64,000 nt of DNA from Pseudomonas reidholzensis (lineage in GTDB: Bacteria; Pseudomonadota; Gammaproteobacteria; Pseudomonadales; Pseudomonadaceae), in NCBI RefSeq assembly GCF_900536025.1, contig NZ_UNOZ01000002.1:1-64000 (forward strand), read 5' to 3'. Below the pieces are notes generated by a model. It did no database searches and was not told the DNA's origin. It saw only the letters and a list, made by a program, of their open reading frames with translations. The translations under genes were made by a program, and so were the position numbers. This document shows positions 41,254-52,716 of this stretch, one piece after another. Positions within the stretch are counted from its first letter, which is position 1. Each line of letters opens with the position of its first letter.

Positions 41254-44019
41254 TTAGTGAGCTTCGTCCCAATTCGAGCCGACACCGACTTCGACCAGCA
41301 GCGGCACATCCAGCTGCGCGGCACCGCTCATGTGCTGACGGATCTCGGCCTTGACCTGCTCGACCAGGTCCTCGCGCACCTCCAGCACCAGTTCATCGTG
41401 CACCTGCAGGATCACCCGGGCCTCCAGCCCGCTGCTGCTCAGCCAGCCATCCACCGCGACCATCGCGCGCTTGATGATGTCGGCTGCGGTGCCCTGCATC
41501 GGCGCGTTGATCGCCGTGCGCTCGGCGCCTTTGCGCAGCGCCGGGTTCTTCGCGTTGATGTCCGGCAGGTACAGGCGCCGGCCGAACAGCGTCTCGACGA
41601 AGCCCTGCTCGGCGGCCTGGGCGCGCGTGCGTTCCATGTAGGCCAGCACGCCTGGGTAGCGGGTGAAGTAGCGGTCGATGTAGTCCTGCGACTGCTTGCG
41701 GTCGACGCCGATCTGCTTGGCCAGGCCGAAGGCACTCATGCCGTAGATCAGGCCGAAGTTGATCGCCTTGGCGCTGCGCCGCTGGTCGATAGTGACGTCG
41801 GCCAGGTCAACCCCGAATACTTCGGCGGCGGTCGCCCGGTGCACGTCGAGGTCGTTGCGGAAGGCGTGCAGCAGGCCTTCGTCCTTGGCCAGGTGGGCCA
41901 TGATGCGCAGCTCGATCTGCGAGTAGTCGGCCGCCATCAGCGTGTAGCCCGGGCTGGCGACGAAGGCCTGGCGAATGCGCCGGCCTTCGGCGCTGCGGAT
42001 CGGGATGTTCTGCAGGTTCGGGTCGCTGGACGACAGACGGCCAGTGGCGGCCACGGCCTGCTGGTACGAGGTGTGGATGCGCCCGGTGCGCGGGTTGATC
42101 TGGTGCGGCAGCTTGTCGGTGTAGGTGCTCTTGAGCTTGCTCAGGGTACGGTACTGCATCAGCACCTTGGGCAGCGGGTAGTCCTGCTCGGCCAGCTCGG
42201 CGAGCACCGCTTCGGCGGTGGACGCCTGGCCCTTGGTGGTCTTGCTCAGCACCGGCATGCCCAGCTTGTCGTAGAGGATCACGCCAAGCTGCTTGGGCGA
42301 GCCGAGGTTGAACTCTTCACCGGCCAGGGCAAACGCCTCGCGCTCGAGCTCGGCCATCTTCACCCCCAGCTCGCCGCTCTGGATCGCCAGCAGGTTGGCA
42401 TCGACCAGCGCGCCCTGGCGCTCGATCTTGGCCAGCACCGGCACCAGCGGCATCTCGATGTCCATCAGCACCGGCTGCACGCTCGGGGTCTTCGCCAGCT
42501 GGGCCTGCAGCGCCTGGTGCAGGCGCAGGGTGATGTCGGCGTCTTCGGCGGCGTAGGGGCCGGCCTTGTCCAGGTGGATCTGGTTGAAGGTCAGCTGCTT
42601 GGCGCCTTTGCCGGCAATCTGCTCGAAGGTGATGGTGCTGTGGTCGAGGTACTTCTGCGCCAGGCTGTCCATGTCGTGACGGCTGGCGGTGGAATTCAGC
42701 ACGTAGGACTCGAGCATGGTGTCGTAGGCCACGCCGCGCATCTCGATGCCGTTCGCCTGATCACCGCCGATCGCGCAATTTGCCAGGATATTGATGTCGT
42801 ACTTGGCGTTCTGGCCGATCTTGCCCTTGCTCGGGTCTTCCAGCAGCGGCTTGAGCGCCAGCAACACGCTGTCGCGGTCGAGCTGCGCCGGTGCGCCTTC
42901 ATAGTCGTGGGTCAGTGGCACATAGGCCGCCACATGCGGCTCGACCGCGAACGACACACCGACCAGCTGCGCCTGCTGGGCGTCGAGGCCGGTGGTTTCG
43001 GTGTCGAAGGCAAACAGCGGGGCCTGGCGCAGCTTTTCCAGCCAGGCATCGAAACGCGCCTGCTCGAAAATCGTCTCGTACTGCGGCTCGACCTTGGCCA
43101 CCGGCGCTTCGACCGGCGCGATCACCTCGCCCACCTTGACCGCGTCACGCTGCACGTCGGCGATCCAGCTCTTGAACTCCATCTCGGTGTACAGCGCCAC
43201 CAGGGCGTCGCGGTCCGGCTCGGCGCAGACCAGCGCATCGACTTCGATGTCCAGCGGCACGTCGACCTTGATGGTCGCCAGCTCATAGGACAGGAACGCC
43301 GCGTCACGGTGTTCCTCGAGCTTGGCCGGCAGGCCCTTGGCGCCACGGATAGGCAGGCTGGGGACCTTGTCGAGGTTGGCGTAGACATCGCGCAGGCCGC
43401 CACCGATGCCGGTCAGCAGGCCGACCGCGGTCTTTTCGCCCACGCCGGGGACGCCGGGAATGTTGTCGACCTTGTCGCCCATCAGGGCCAGGAAGTCGAT
43501 GATGTGTTCCGGGCCGACGCCGAATTTCTCGTGCACGCCAGGGATGTCCAGCACGCTACCGGTCATGGTGTTGACCAGGGTAATGTGGCCGTCCACCAGC
43601 TGCGCCATGTCTTTGTCGCCGGTCGAGATGATCACCGGCCGGCCTGCCGCCGCGCTGCTGCGGGCAAGGGTACCGATGACGTCATCGGCCTCGACCCCTT
43701 CGACGCACAGCAGTGGGTAGCCCAGCGCCTTGACGCTGGCATGCAGCGGCTCGACCTGCACCCGCAGGTCGTCCGGCATGCTCGGCCGGTTGGCCTTGTA
43801 GTCGGCGTACATGGCGTCGCGGAAGGTCCCGCCCTTGGCGTCGAAGACCACCGCGAAGAGGCTGTCGGGGTATTGCTTGCGCAGGCTCTTGAGCATGTTC
43901 AGCACGCCCTTGACCGCACCGGTGGGCAGACCTTTGGAGGTGGTCAGCGGCGGCAGCGCGTGAAAGGCGCGGTACAGGTAGGAGGAACCGTCCACCAGGA
44001 CGAGGGGCGCTAGGCTCAT
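41254..44019 (-). CDS. polA: DNA polymerase I
   Basis: A 921-residue protein with all three activities. 5'-3' exonuclease: about residues 1-290 ([42 protein letters not shown]). 3'-5' exonuclease: about 320-510 with intact [12 protein letters not shown]. Polymerase: about 520-921 with [37 protein letters not shown] and [11 protein letters not shown]. Starts [20 protein letters not shown] at 44019 by family alignment; upstream ATG (44070) or TTG (44079) starts would add non-conserved residues. No strong ribosome binding site precedes 44019. Confidence 0.97.
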   Translation of the reverse strand: MSLAPLVLVDGSSYLYRAFHALPPLTTSKGLPTGAVKGVLNMLKSLRKQYPDSLFAVVFDAKGGTFRDAMYADYKANRPSMPDDLRVQVEPLHASVKALGYPLLCVEGVEADDVIGTLARSSAAAGRPVIISTGDKDMAQLVDGHITLVNTMTGSVLDIPGVHEKFGVGPEHIIDFLALMGDKVDNIPGVPGVGEKTAVGLLTGIGGGLRDVYANLDKVPSLPIRGAKGLPAKLEEHRDAAFLSYELATIKVDVPLDIEVDALVCAEPDRDALVALYTEMEFKSWIADVQRDAVKVGEVIAPVEAPVAKVEPQYETIFEQARFDAWLEKLRQAPLFAFDTETTGLDAQQAQLVGVSFAVEPHVAAYVPLTHDYEGAPAQLDRDSVLLALKPLLEDPSKGKIGQNAKYDINILANCAIGGDQANGIEMRGVAYDTMLESYVLNSTASRHDMDSLAQKYLDHSTITFEQIAGKGAKQLTFNQIHLDKAGPYAAEDADITLRLHQALQAQLAKTPSVQPVLMDIEMPLVPVLAKIERQGALVDANLLAIQSGELGVKMAELEREAFALAGEEFNLGSPKQLGVILYDKLGMPVLSKTTKGQASTAEAVLAELAEQDYPLPKVLMQYRTLSKLKSTYTDKLPHQINPRTGRIHTSYQQAVAATGRLSSSDPNLQNIPIRSAEGRRIRQAFVASPGYTLMAADYSQIELRIMAHLAKDEGLLHAFRNDLDVHRATAAEVFGVDLADVTIDQRRSAKAINFGLIYGMSAFGLAKQIGVDRKQSQDYIDRYFTRYPGVLAYMERTRAQAAEQGFVETLFGRRLYLPDINAKNPALRKGAERTAINAPMQGTAADIIKRAMVAVDGWLSSSGLEARVILQVHDELVLEVREDLVEQVKAEIRQHMSGAAQLDVPLLVEVGVGSNWDEAH

Positions 44020-44094
44020 GAGGAGAATCAACCTTTTCGACGGGTCCGGCGCTAGAATAGCCAGAGTCATTGACGACAAAGGGACAAGGTTATC

Positions 44095-44382
44095 ATGCGG
44101 ACACCCAATCGCCTGTTACTGCTCGGCCTTCTGGCAACCATGCCGATCGTCACCCTGGCCGCGGACGAAGCCCCATCGGCAGATCCCGATGTGACCATTC
44201 GCACGGAAGGCGACAAGACCATCCAGGAGTACCGGCAGAACGGCTTCCTGTATGCGATCAAGATCACGCCAAAAAACGGCAAACCTTATTTTCTGGTACG
44301 CGCCGACGGCTCCGAAGGCAATTTCATTCGATCCGACCAGCCGGACATGCTGATTCCGTCCTGGAAGATCTTCGAGTGGTAA
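44095..44382 (+). CDS. DUF2782 exported small protein
   Basis: A 95-residue protein with a signal peptide ([20 protein letters not shown], cleavage LAA-D). The mature part has the DUF2782 pattern: [37 protein letters not shown], and PSWKIFEW at the end. It is periplasmic; function unknown. Divergent from polA and 69 bp upstream of thrB, as in other pseudomonads. Confidence 0.88.
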   Translation: MRTPNRLLLLGLLATMPIVTLAADEAPSADPDVTIRTEGDKTIQEYRQNGFLYAIKITPKNGKPYFLVRADGSEGNFIRSDQPDMLIPSWKIFEW

Positions 44383-44451
44383 CCTGACGCGTACCGTTCA
44401 CATCAACCTGGCACTTCCCGGCGGAAGTGCCCGCATGGGCAACTTTTCATC

Positions 44452-45402
44452 ATGTCAGTTTTCACCCCTGTGTCCCGGCCCGAGCTGGAAACCTTTCTGG
44501 CGCCGTATGAGCTGGGCCGTCTGCTCGATTTCCAGGGCATTGCCGCCGGTACCGAGAACAGCAACTTCTTCGTCAGCCTCGAACAGGGTGAGTTCGTCCT
44601 GACGCTGGTCGAGCGCGGCCCGAGCGAGGACATGCCGTTCTTCATCGACCTGCTCGACGTGCTGCACGATGCCGACATGCCGGTGCCCTATGCCCTGCGT
44701 GACCGCGACGGCAATGCCCTGCGCGAACTCAATGGCAAGCCTGCGTTGCTCCAGCCGCGGCTGTCGGGCAAGCACATCAAGGCGCCGAACAACCAGCATT
44801 GCGCCCAGGTCGGCGAGTTGCTGGCGCACATCCACCTGGCCACCCGCGAGCATACCCTCGAGCGCAAGACCGACCGTGGCCTGGACTGGATGCTCGAGTC
44901 TGGCGCCGAGTTGATCTCGCACCTCAGCGAGCAGCAACAGGCGCTGCTGCAGCCGGCGCTGGAGGAGATTGCCGTGCACAAGGCACAGATGCTGGCGCTG
45001 CCACGGGCCAACCTGCACGCCGACCTGTTCCGCGACAACGTGATGTTCGAAGGCACTCACCTGACCGGGTTGATCGACTTCTACAACGCCTGCTCGGGGC
45101 CGATGCTGTACGACATCGCCATCACCGTGAATGACTGGTGCCTGGACGAACAGGCGGGCATCGACCTGCCGCGCGCCCAGGCGTTGCTGGGTGCCTATGC
45201 AGGGCTGCGGCCGTTCACTGCGGCCGAAGCCGAGCTGTGGCCGGTGATGCTGCGCGTGGCTTGCGTGCGCTTCTGGCTGTCGCGGTTGATCGCGGCCGAG
45301 TCGTTTGCCGGGATGGACGTGATGATCCATGACCCGAGCGAGTTCGAAGTGCGTCTGGCACAGCGTCAGCAGGTAGCGCTGAAGCTGCCGTTCGCCCTCT
45401 GA
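44452..45402 (+). CDS. thrB: Homoserine kinase (ThrB, APH-fold type)
   Basis: A 316-residue kinase of the aminoglycoside phosphotransferase fold, not the GHMP fold of E. coli ThrB. Motifs: GTENSNFFVSLEQGEFVLTL near the ATP site, and catalytic/metal residues in LPRANLHADLFRDNVMFEG and LTGLIDFYNACSGPMLYDIA. It phosphorylates L-homoserine in threonine biosynthesis. A hairpin terminator follows. Synteny with polA and zinc genes matches PA5495. Confidence 0.93.
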   Translation: MSVFTPVSRPELETFLAPYELGRLLDFQGIAAGTENSNFFVSLEQGEFVLTLVERGPSEDMPFFIDLLDVLHDADMPVPYALRDRDGNALRELNGKPALLQPRLSGKHIKAPNNQHCAQVGELLAHIHLATREHTLERKTDRGLDWMLESGAELISHLSEQQQALLQPALEEIAVHKAQMLALPRANLHADLFRDNVMFEGTHLTGLIDFYNACSGPMLYDIAITVNDWCLDEQAGIDLPRAQALLGAYAGLRPFTAAEAELWPVMLRVACVRFWLSRLIAAESFAGMDVMIHDPSEFEVRLAQRQQVALKLPFAL

Positions 45403-45411
45403 TCACCTGAA

Positions 45412-45439
45412 CCTCTTCGCGGGCAACCCCGCGAAGAGG
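45412..45439. terminator. Bidirectional hairpin between thrB and znuA
   Basis: CCTCTTCGCGGG-CAAC-CCCGCGAAGAGG, a perfect 12-bp stem in the 48-bp gap between convergent thrB and znuA. There is no strong U tract on either strand. Confidence 0.65.
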
Positions 45440-45450
45440 TCGGTTCAGCC

Positions 45451-46377
45451 CTAGAGGTGCTCCAGGCACCCCACCAGGTCGCTGCCCAGCTTCTCCAGCA
45501 AGCGCTCATAGCCCTTGCCATCCACCGGATCGGTCCCGCCCAGCGCATCCAGCTCGGCCAAACGCACCGGCAGCCCGGCCGTCAGCGTCTCGGCCAGGCG
45601 CGGGCGCAGCGGCGGCTCGCTGAACACACAGGTCTTGCCCACTTCCTGCAGGCGCTTGCGCATGGCGGCGACATGTTGCGCCCCCGGCTGCACCTCTGAA
45701 GCAACGCTGAACACCCCGGTATGCTTCAGGCCGTAGGCCGCCTCGAAGTAGTCGAACGCCTCATGGAAGACGAAGTACGGCTTGTCGGCGACCGCCGCCA
45801 CGCGCGTCTTGATGCGCTGATCGAGCGCGTCCAACCGGCCGACGAAGGCCTTGAGGTTGCTCTGGTAACGCGCCGCATTGGCCGGATCGACCTTGGCCAG
45901 GTCTGCGGCCATCTGCGTTGCAATCACCCGGGCATTGACCGACGACAGCCACAGGTGCGCATCCAGGCTGCCTGGGCGGTGATCATGGTCATGCTCGTCA
46001 TGATCGGCGTGATCGTCATGCTCGGCTTCTTCATGCGAACGGCTGTCCTCGCCAAAGTGACGCAGCTGCAGGCCTGCCAGCGACTGCACGGCCACGCTGG
46101 GCTTGCTGCGCGTGTTGAGCACCCGCGGCAGGAAGTTCTCCATGTCCGGGCCGATCCAGTACAACAGGTCGGCGTCGCCCACCCGCCGTACGTCGGAAGG
46201 GCGCAGGGCATAGTGATGCGGCGAGGCGCCGGGCGGCAGCAGCACGTCAGGGCTGCCGACACCGTCCTGGACCGCCGCGGCAATCTGCTGCAACGGCTTG
46301 ATACTGGTCAGCACGCGGACCTCGGCCTGGGCCGAGAAGGCGATGAAAGCGACAAAAAGGACAAGGAAACGGGGCAC
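45451..46377 (-). CDS. znuA: Zinc ABC transporter substrate-binding protein
   Basis: A 308-residue periplasmic zinc-binding protein starting at GTG (MPRFLVLFVAFIAFSAQAEV, signal cleavage AQA-E). Zinc ligands are expected in GASPHHYALRP, DAHLWLSSVNAR and FVFHEAFDYFEAAYGL. A His/Asp-rich loop (EEAEHDDHADHDEHDHDH) is typical of ZnuA. I rejected an ATG at 46425 because it would translate through the Zur box. Divergent from zur and regulated by it. Confidence 0.93.
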   Translation of the reverse strand: MPRFLVLFVAFIAFSAQAEVRVLTSIKPLQQIAAAVQDGVGSPDVLLPPGASPHHYALRPSDVRRVGDADLLYWIGPDMENFLPRVLNTRSKPSVAVQSLAGLQLRHFGEDSRSHEEAEHDDHADHDEHDHDHRPGSLDAHLWLSSVNARVIATQMAADLAKVDPANAARYQSNLKAFVGRLDALDQRIKTRVAAVADKPYFVFHEAFDYFEAAYGLKHTGVFSVASEVQPGAQHVAAMRKRLQEVGKTCVFSEPPLRPRLAETLTAGLPVRLAELDALGGTDPVDGKGYERLLEKLGSDLVGCLEHL

Positions 46378-46403
46378 GGTGAATACTCGACTTGTCAGAA
46401 ACA

Positions 46404-46420
46404 GGTAACATAATAACGTC
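46404..46420. promoter_or_regulatory. Zur box between znuA and zur
   Basis: GACGTTATTATGTTACC on the minus strand resembles the GTTATANTATAAC Zur palindrome. It sits between the divergent znuA and zur-znuCB starts, 24 bp before zur, so one site could repress both operons when zinc is sufficient. Confidence 0.7.
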
Positions 46421-46443
46421 TCCATTCAGAACCGTCGCCGCCC

Positions 46444-46929
46444 ATGTCCATCACGCCGCTGGCTCACCGTCCCCATGACCACTCCCATTGCGTGCACAGC
46501 GCCCTGGCCGAAGCCGATGCCATCTGCATCCGCCAGGGCCTGCGCCTGACCGCCTTGCGCCGCCGGGTGCTGGAGCTGGTCTGGCAGAGCCACAAGCCGC
46601 TGGGCGCCTACGACATCCTCGCCGTACTGAGCGAGCAGGACGGCCGCCGCGCGGCGCCACCGACCGTGTACCGGGCGCTGGACTTCCTCCTGGAAAACGG
46701 CCTGGTGCACCGCATCGCCTCGCTCAACTCGTTTATCGGCTGCAGCCACCCGGAGCATGCGCACCAGGGCCAGTTCCTGATCTGCCGCGTGTGCCACGTG
46801 GCCATCGAGCTGGAGCAGGAGAGCATCAGCGGGGCGATCGTCGCCAGCGCCAAGGCAGTCGGTTTCAGCGTCGAGACACAGACCGTCGAAGTGGTCGGGC
46901 TGTGCGGCAACTGCCGGAGCGCGGCATGA
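46444..46929 (+). CDS. zur: Zinc uptake regulator Zur (Fur family)
   Basis: A 161-residue Fur-family repressor. The winged helix spans about residues 25-95 ([16 protein letters not shown] ... [20 protein letters not shown]). Structural zinc cysteines are in CRVC and CGNC; metal-sensing residues lie in [13 protein letters not shown]. It represses znu genes with Zn. Its stop overlaps the znuC start (ATGA). Confidence 0.95.
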   Translation: MSITPLAHRPHDHSHCVHSALAEADAICIRQGLRLTALRRRVLELVWQSHKPLGAYDILAVLSEQDGRRAAPPTVYRALDFLLENGLVHRIASLNSFIGCSHPEHAHQGQFLICRVCHVAIELEQESISGAIVASAKAVGFSVETQTVEVVGLCGNCRSAA

Positions 46930-47699
46930 GCGATGCGCTGATCCGCCTCGAACAGGTCGGGGTCACGTTTGCCGGCGAGGCGGTGCTGGACAACATCGAC
47001 CTGGCCGTCGCACCGGGCCAGATCGTCACCCTGATCGGCCCCAACGGGGCCGGCAAGACCACCCTGGTGCGCGCCGTACTCGGCCTGCTCAAGCCGCACC
47101 GAGGCAAGGTCTGGCGCAAGCCCAAGCTGCGCATCGGCTATATGCCGCAGAAGATTCAGGTCGATGCCACGCTGCCGCTGTCGGTACTCCGATTTCTGCG
47201 CCTGGTGCCCGGCGTAGACCGCGCCGCAGCGCTCTCAGCGCTGCAGGAAGTGGGTGCCGAACAGGTCATCGACAGCCCCATCCAGACGGTGTCCGGTGGC
47301 GAGATGCAGCGTGTGCTGCTGGCTCGCGCGCTGCTCCGTGAACCCCAGTTGCTGGTGCTCGACGAGCCGGTACAGGGCGTCGACGTGGTCGGCCAGAGCG
47401 AGCTGTACAACCTCATTACCCGCCTGCGCGACCGCCACGGCTGCGGCGTGCTGATGGTGTCGCACGACCTGCACCTGGTGATGAGCACCACCGACCAGGT
47501 GGTCTGCCTGAACCGCCACGTGTGCTGCTCGGGCCATCCGGAGCAGGTCAGCGGCGACCCGGCATTCGTCGAGCTGTTCGGCCAGAACGCCGCCAGCCTG
47601 GCCGTCTATCACCACCACCACGACCACAGCCACGACCTGCACGGCTCAGTCGTCGCGCCTGGCGCCCATGTTCACGGAGAGCACTGCAAGCATGGCTGA
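46926..47699 (+). CDS. znuC: Zinc ABC transporter ATP-binding protein
   Basis: A 257-residue ATPase. Walker [17 protein letters not shown], signature [16 protein letters not shown] and Walker [13 protein letters not shown] are intact, with MVSHDLHLV as switch region. The C-terminus is His-rich ([20 protein letters not shown], then [10 protein letters not shown]), probably zinc-sensing or chelating. It is coupled to zur by a 4-bp overlap and to znuB by an 8-bp overlap. Confidence 0.95.
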   Translation: MSDALIRLEQVGVTFAGEAVLDNIDLAVAPGQIVTLIGPNGAGKTTLVRAVLGLLKPHRGKVWRKPKLRIGYMPQKIQVDATLPLSVLRFLRLVPGVDRAAALSALQEVGAEQVIDSPIQTVSGGEMQRVLLARALLREPQLLVLDEPVQGVDVVGQSELYNLITRLRDRHGCGVLMVSHDLHLVMSTTDQVVCLNRHVCCSGHPEQVSGDPAFVELFGQNAASLAVYHHHHDHSHDLHGSVVAPGAHVHGEHCKHG

Positions 47700-48474
47700 T
47701 TTTCTTCTGTATGCCCTGCTTGCGGGTCTGTCCCTGGCGCTGGTGGCCGGCCCCCTGGGCTCGTTCGTGGTGTGGCGGCGGATGGCCTATTTCGGCGATA
47801 CGCTGTCGCACGCCGCATTGCTCGGCGTGGCCCTGGGCTTCGTCCTGGATGTCAGCCCGGCGCTGGCGGTAACGGTCGGCTGCCTGCTGCTGGCGATCCT
47901 CCTGGTGACCCTGCAGCAACGCCAGCCGCTGGCCTCCGACACCCTGCTCGGCATCCTCGCACCCAGCACCCTGTCGCTGGGCCTGGTGGTGCTGAGCTTC
48001 ATGCACGATGTGCGCATCGACCTGATGGCCTACCTGTTCGGCGACCTGCTGGCGATCAGCCCGGGTGACCTGGGCTGGATCCTCGGCGGCAGCGCGCTGG
48101 TGCTGGTGTTGCTCGCCGCCCTGTGGCGGCCGCTGCTGGCGGTCACCGTGCACGAAGAGCTGGCGATGGTCGAAGGCCTGCCGGTGGCGGCACTGCGCAT
48201 GGCGCTGATGCTGTTGATCGCCGTGGTGATCGCCGTGGCGATGAAGATCGTCGGTGTGCTGCTGATCACCTCGCTGCTGATCATTCCGGCAGCCGCGGCG
48301 CAGCGTCACGCCCGCTCACCGGAGCAGATGGCCCTGGGCGCCAGCCTGCTGGGGGTTGTGGCGGTGTGCGGCGGGTTGGCGCTGTCGTGGTTCAAGGACA
48401 CCCCGGCCGGGCCGTCGATCGTGGTCTGCGCGGCGGTGCTATTCTTGCTGAGCCTGGCCCTGCCAAAGCGCTGA
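47692..48474 (+). CDS. znuB: Zinc ABC transporter permease
   Basis: A 260-residue ABC-3 family permease starting [20 protein letters not shown] with about eight transmembrane helices. Family motifs: [20 protein letters not shown] and [13 protein letters not shown] helix [20 protein letters not shown]. It forms the membrane channel for Zn2+ import with ZnuA and ZnuC. The start overlaps znuC by 8 bp. Confidence 0.94.
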   Translation: MADFLLYALLAGLSLALVAGPLGSFVVWRRMAYFGDTLSHAALLGVALGFVLDVSPALAVTVGCLLLAILLVTLQQRQPLASDTLLGILAPSTLSLGLVVLSFMHDVRIDLMAYLFGDLLAISPGDLGWILGGSALVLVLLAALWRPLLAVTVHEELAMVEGLPVAALRMALMLLIAVVIAVAMKIVGVLLITSLLIIPAAAAQRHARSPEQMALGASLLGVVAVCGGLALSWFKDTPAGPSIVVCAAVLFLLSLALPKR

Positions 48475-48600
48475 ACAGGGGGTGCGCCCTGGCGCATCCT
48501 GCAACCTTTTCGCCGGTAAAAGGTCTGTAAGTGTTGTTTTCGAGCGTGCGCACCTGGGTGTAGACTTGCTCGCTTTTTGCGCAAATAGAGAGTCGCAGGA

Positions 48601-49308
48601 ATGAAGCCGTTCGCCTCCCGTTATCTGCTTGTTGTCGCGTTTTCGTTGTTCCTGGCCGCTTGTTCCAGCGCCCCGGTCGAGCAGTCGACCGCGCCTGCCC
48701 AGCACGACCCGTGGGCTGAGCTGCAGCAGACCATCGCTAGCAACGAATTGGCCACCGCTGAAGATCAATTGACCGCCTTGCAGGCGCAGACGCCGGATGA
48801 GCCGCGGGTAGAGCAGTTCCAGCGCCAGCTGGCCGAAGCCTACCTGCTGCGCAGCCAGATCGTCCTACAGAAGGGCGATGTGAATGCTGCCGCCACCGCC
48901 CTGGCACGGGCCCGGGCATTGATGCCGCAGGCCCCGGCGCTGACCGGGGGTGATGCCGTGGCATTGGCCCGTAAGGCCGAGCTGGAGCGGGCCGAGGCGG
49001 CGCTGAAAGCGGCCGAGGCCAAGCCCAGGGCTCGGCTGATCGACCCGACTGCGCCGAGCACCGTGGTGGCGTTGAAAACCACCGACAGCCGTGCACTGCG
49101 CCGTCAGCTCGATGACATTGCCGCCGATGTGCTGAGTTATCAGTGCGAGGTGGTGTTCCAGGTGCCGCGCACCGACGATGCGCCGTGGCTGAAGACCTTG
49201 CTCGAGAAGCGCGTGCGCAAGCTCGACAGTGGCTTCGAGTTGAAGCAGCGGCATGAAATTCAGCGTTCGCTGCCGGCGCAGGTGGTGCTGGTACCGCATC
49301 AGGGTTGA
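48601..49308 (+). CDS. Lipoprotein of unknown function (PA5502-like)
   Basis: A 235-residue lipoprotein with signal sequence MKPFASRYLLVVAFSLFLAA and lipobox LAAC. The mature protein is helical with TPR-like content (LAEAYLLRSQIVLQKGDVNA; ATALARARALMPQAPALTGG) and a C-terminal beta-containing region (VVFQVPRTDDAPWLKTLLEK). It lies after the znu operon, transcribed alone, and is convergent with katE across a strong hairpin. Synteny matches P. aeruginosa PA5502; no function is known to me. Confidence 0.85.
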   Translation: MKPFASRYLLVVAFSLFLAACSSAPVEQSTAPAQHDPWAELQQTIASNELATAEDQLTALQAQTPDEPRVEQFQRQLAEAYLLRSQIVLQKGDVNAAATALARARALMPQAPALTGGDAVALARKAELERAEAALKAAEAKPRARLIDPTAPSTVVALKTTDSRALRRQLDDIAADVLSYQCEVVFQVPRTDDAPWLKTLLEKRVRKLDSGFELKQRHEIQRSLPAQVVLVPHQG

Positions 49309-49313
49309 GAGTG

Positions 49314-49339
49314 TTGGGGCCGCTTTGCGGCCCCAAAAT
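49314..49339. terminator. Bidirectional terminator between the lipoprotein gene and katE
   Basis: TTGGGGCCGC-TTT-GCGGCCCCAA lies between the convergent stops. The 3' side is AAAATCT on the plus strand. Confidence 0.75.
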
Positions 49340-49340
49340 C

Positions 49341-51485
49341 TCAAGCTGGAATAGCTTCGGCAGCGGCTTCCCGCTCCCAGACCCGATGCCCCTCGATAGC
49401 CTTGATGAAGGCATCGACCACTTTCTGGTCATCCCCTACAAGCAACCCCTTGTCCTCCTTCAACCCCAGCGTATCCAGCAGCGCCTTGCCATCCTTCGCC
49501 ACCGCAATCGCCTTGAGGTGCTTGTAGCCCTCGAGCAGGTAATGCTTGGCCACCCCATTGGCGCCCAGCGCCTGCAACGAAGCCTTGCCGGCCGGCACGA
49601 CAATCGCGTCGACCATCACCGAGGGCATGCCCTCCATCGAAGCATCCACCGCCAACGCTTTGCCGTCCGCGGTCTTCACCGGCGCCGAACTCGGCCCCAG
49701 CAGCAGCGGCCGGGCGCTCTGCGCTTCCAGCGCCTTGACCAGCCTGTCGACATCCCCCCCATCAACCCCATCGGCCACCAGCAGGGCAATCTTGCGGCCC
49801 TTGATGCCGACACTGCCTGGCAGGTTCATCTGGCTCAACGCCGGCGATTTCGCCAGGCTTGAGCCCTTGACCTGCACCGTGCCCTTCTTCGGCGCCGGCA
49901 GGCCGAGGTTGGCCGCCACCGCCGCCGCCAGCTGCAGGTCGATATTGGCGAGGATCTCGTTCACCTCACGCACCCGGATGTGCTCGCGCTCGACCTTGCC
50001 CAGCTCGAAGCTGTAGGCCTTGATGATGTGCTGCTGCTCGTTCGCGCTCATGCTCTGGAAGAACAGCCGCGCCTGCGAGAAGTGATCGCCGAACGACTCG
50101 CTGCGCTGGCGGATCTTGTTCGCGTCGATGCGCTCCTGATAGCTCTCGAAACCGCCATCTTGCGCCGCTGGCGGGGTCTCCTGCGGCCAGCCGCCATCGA
50201 TGCTGTTGGGCTCGTAGGCCGCACGGCCCTTGTCGATGGTCATGCGGTGCATGGCATCACGCTGGCCATTGTGGTTGGGCGCCACCGGCCGGTTGATCGG
50301 GATTTCATGGAAGTTCGGCCCGCCCAGGCGGCTGATCTGCGTGTCGGTGTAGGAGAACAGCCGGCCTTGCAGCAGCGGGTCGTTGGTAAAGTCGATGCCC
50401 GGCACGATGTGCCCCGGGCAGAAGGCGACCTGCTCGACCTCGGCAAAGAAATTGTCCGGGTTGCGGTTGAGCACCATCTTGCCCAGCGGCGTCACCGGCA
50501 CCAGCTCTTCAGGGATGATCTTGGTCGGGTCGAGCAGGTCGAAGTCGAATTTGTGCTCGTCCTCTTCAGGGACGATCTGCACACCCAGCTCCCATTCCGG
50601 GTAGTTGCCCGTCTCGATCGCCTCCGACAGGTCACGGCGGTGGTAATCCGCGTCCTTGCCGGCCAGCTTCTGCGCCTCGTCCCACAGCACCGAGTGCACG
50701 CCCTGGCTGGGCTTCCAGTGGAACTTGACGAAGCTGGCCACGCCTTCGGCGTTGATCAGGCGGAAGGTGTGCACGCCAAAGCCTTCCATCATCCGCAAGC
50801 TGCGCGGGATGGCCCGGTCGGACATGGCCCAGATGACCATGTGCGCCGACTCCGGTACCAGCGAGACGAAGTCCCAGAAGGTGTCATGCGCCGAGCCGCC
50901 GGTGGGGATCTCGTTGTGCGGCTCGGGCTTCACCGCGTGGACGAAGTCGGGAAACTTGATCGCATCCTGGATGAAGAACACCGGCATGTTGTTGCCGACC
51001 AGGTCGAAGTTGCCCTCGTCGGTGTAGAACTTCACGGCAAAGCCGCGCACATCGCGCACGGTGTCGCCGGAACCGCGTGGCCCCTGCACCGTGGAAAAGC
51101 GCACGAACACCGGCGTGATCTTTTCCGGATCGCGCAGGAAGCCGGCCTTGGTCAGCGCGGCGTGGTCGCCATAACTCTGGAAATAGCCATGGGCACCGGT
51201 GCCGCGGGCATGCACGATGCGTTCGGGAATGCGCTCATGGTCAAAATGCGTGATCTTCTCGCGCATGATGAAGTCTTCCAGCAGCGAGGGCCCGCGCGGC
51301 CCGGCTTTGAGGGAATTCTGGTTGTCGGCTATCTTCACCCCGTGATTGGTACGCAGGGCCTCGCCGGTCGCATCGGCGCGAAAGGTTTCCAGGCTCTGCA
51401 GCTTGGCGTTGGTGTTGGCCTTGTCGGGGGTCTGGGTACCGGCCATTTGGCTTTCTCGGGGCGCGTCGGTCTTCTTGCTGGGCAT
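49341..51485 (-). CDS. katE: Catalase HPII (large-subunit, KatE)
   Basis: A 714-residue monofunctional haem catalase. Catalytic His is in [14 protein letters not shown] and Asn in [13 protein letters not shown]; the proximal Tyr ligand lies in [20 protein letters not shown]. The C-terminal ~150 residues ([20 protein letters not shown] and onward) form the flavodoxin/GATase-like domain of large-subunit catalases. It decomposes hydrogen peroxide, usually in stationary phase. The gene is flanked by a terminator and divergent from metN. Confidence 0.95.
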   Translation of the reverse strand: MPSKKTDAPRESQMAGTQTPDKANTNAKLQSLETFRADATGEALRTNHGVKIADNQNSLKAGPRGPSLLEDFIMREKITHFDHERIPERIVHARGTGAHGYFQSYGDHAALTKAGFLRDPEKITPVFVRFSTVQGPRGSGDTVRDVRGFAVKFYTDEGNFDLVGNNMPVFFIQDAIKFPDFVHAVKPEPHNEIPTGGSAHDTFWDFVSLVPESAHMVIWAMSDRAIPRSLRMMEGFGVHTFRLINAEGVASFVKFHWKPSQGVHSVLWDEAQKLAGKDADYHRRDLSEAIETGNYPEWELGVQIVPEEDEHKFDFDLLDPTKIIPEELVPVTPLGKMVLNRNPDNFFAEVEQVAFCPGHIVPGIDFTNDPLLQGRLFSYTDTQISRLGGPNFHEIPINRPVAPNHNGQRDAMHRMTIDKGRAAYEPNSIDGGWPQETPPAAQDGGFESYQERIDANKIRQRSESFGDHFSQARLFFQSMSANEQQHIIKAYSFELGKVEREHIRVREVNEILANIDLQLAAAVAANLGLPAPKKGTVQVKGSSLAKSPALSQMNLPGSVGIKGRKIALLVADGVDGGDVDRLVKALEAQSARPLLLGPSSAPVKTADGKALAVDASMEGMPSVMVDAIVVPAGKASLQALGANGVAKHYLLEGYKHLKAIAVAKDGKALLDTLGLKEDKGLLVGDDQKVVDAFIKAIEGHRVWEREAAAEAIPA

Positions 51486-51708
51486 CTTCGGCTCTCCTCA
51501 TCAGGTCTTCAGGCCGCCCTTGGGGGCTTGTTCTAGTAGTGACTGAAGGCGGATGACAGGCGTTCAATAAGCTTTACCGACCGTCGCGTTATGCCCAAAC
51601 GTTGAGTCCGTTACGAAATAAATGCTAAGAACAGCTAAGGGAAAAGGCTAAAATGCGCCTCCGGCTAACCGCTGCCCCAATTTTCATGCGCCCCACAAGG
51701 TTCGCTAC

Positions 51709-52716
51709 GTGATCGAGTTTCAACAGGTACATAAAACCTACCGCGTCGCCGGTAGGGACATCCCCGCCCTCAACCCGACCAGCCTGACCATTGAAAATGG
51801 CCAGGTGTTCGGCCTGATCGGCCATTCCGGCGCTGGCAAAAGCACCTTGCTGCGCCTGATCAACCGCCTTGAAGCGCCCAGCGGCGGCACGATCATCGTC
51901 GATGGCGAAGACGTCACCGCGTTCGACGCCAACCAGCTTCGCGGCTTCCGCCAGCAGGTCGGGATGATCTTCCAGCACTTCAACCTGCTGGCCTCCAAGA
52001 CCGTTGCCGACAACGTTGCCCTGCCATTGACCCTGGCCGGCAACCTGTCGCGGGCCGAGATCGACAAGCGCGTGACCGAGCTGCTGGCCCGCGTCGGCCT
52101 CTCGGACCACGCCAGGAAGTACCCGGCGCAGCTCTCCGGCGGCCAGAAGCAGCGCGTCGGCATTGCCCGCGCGCTGTCCACCCGGCCGAAGATCCTGCTC
52201 TGCGACGAGGCCACCAGCGCCCTCGACCCGCAGACCACCGCCTCGGTGCTGCAACTGCTGGCCGAGATCAACCGCGAGCTGAAGCTGACCATCGTCCTCA
52301 TCACCCATGAGATGGACGTGATCCGCCGCGTCTGTGACCGCGTGGCGGTGATGGATGCCGGCCATATCGTCGAGCAAGGCCCGGTGGCCGAGGTGTTCCT
52401 GCACCCGCAGCACCCGACCACCAAGCGTTTCGTCCAGGAAGACGAGCAGGTCGACGAAGGCGAGCAGCGTGACGACTTTGCCCACGTGCCGGGGCGCATC
52501 GTGCGCCTGACCTTCCAGGGCGAGGCCACCTATGCGCCGCTGCTGGGCACCGTGGCCCGCGAGACCGGTGTCGACTACAGCATCCTTGCCGGGCGTATCG
52601 ACCGCATCAAGGACGTGCCCTATGGGCAGCTGACCCTGGCCGTCACTGGCGGCGACATGGAAGCGGCGTTCGCGCGCTTCACGGCAGCTGATGTACATAT
52701 GGAGGTACTGCGTTGA
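51709..52716 (+). CDS. metN: Methionine ABC transporter ATP-binding protein
   Basis: A 335-residue ABC ATPase starting at GTG ([20 protein letters not shown]) with AAGG 8 nt upstream. Walker [17 protein letters not shown], signature [16 protein letters not shown], Walker [15 protein letters not shown] and the switch THEMDVIR are intact. A C-terminal NIL/ACT-like domain (about 260-335) is the methionine-sensing module of MetN. First gene of metN-metI-metQ, overlapping metI by 1 bp. Confidence 0.95.
   Translation: MIEFQQVHKTYRVAGRDIPALNPTSLTIENGQVFGLIGHSGAGKSTLLRLINRLEAPSGGTIIVDGEDVTAFDANQLRGFRQQVGMIFQHFNLLASKTVADNVALPLTLAGNLSRAEIDKRVTELLARVGLSDHARKYPAQLSGGQKQRVGIARALSTRPKILLCDEATSALDPQTTASVLQLLAEINRELKLTIVLITHEMDVIRRVCDRVAVMDAGHIVEQGPVAEVFLHPQHPTTKRFVQEDEQVDEGEQRDDFAHVPGRIVRLTFQGEATYAPLLGTVARETGVDYSILAGRIDRIKDVPYGQLTLAVTGGDMEAAFARFTAADVHMEVLR

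Noticed and set aside
41248..44013. A 921-codon open frame antisense to polA
   Set aside because: High GC content keeps antisense frames open. polA has all domains and motifs; the antisense product is His/Gln/Arg-rich with no recognisable fold.
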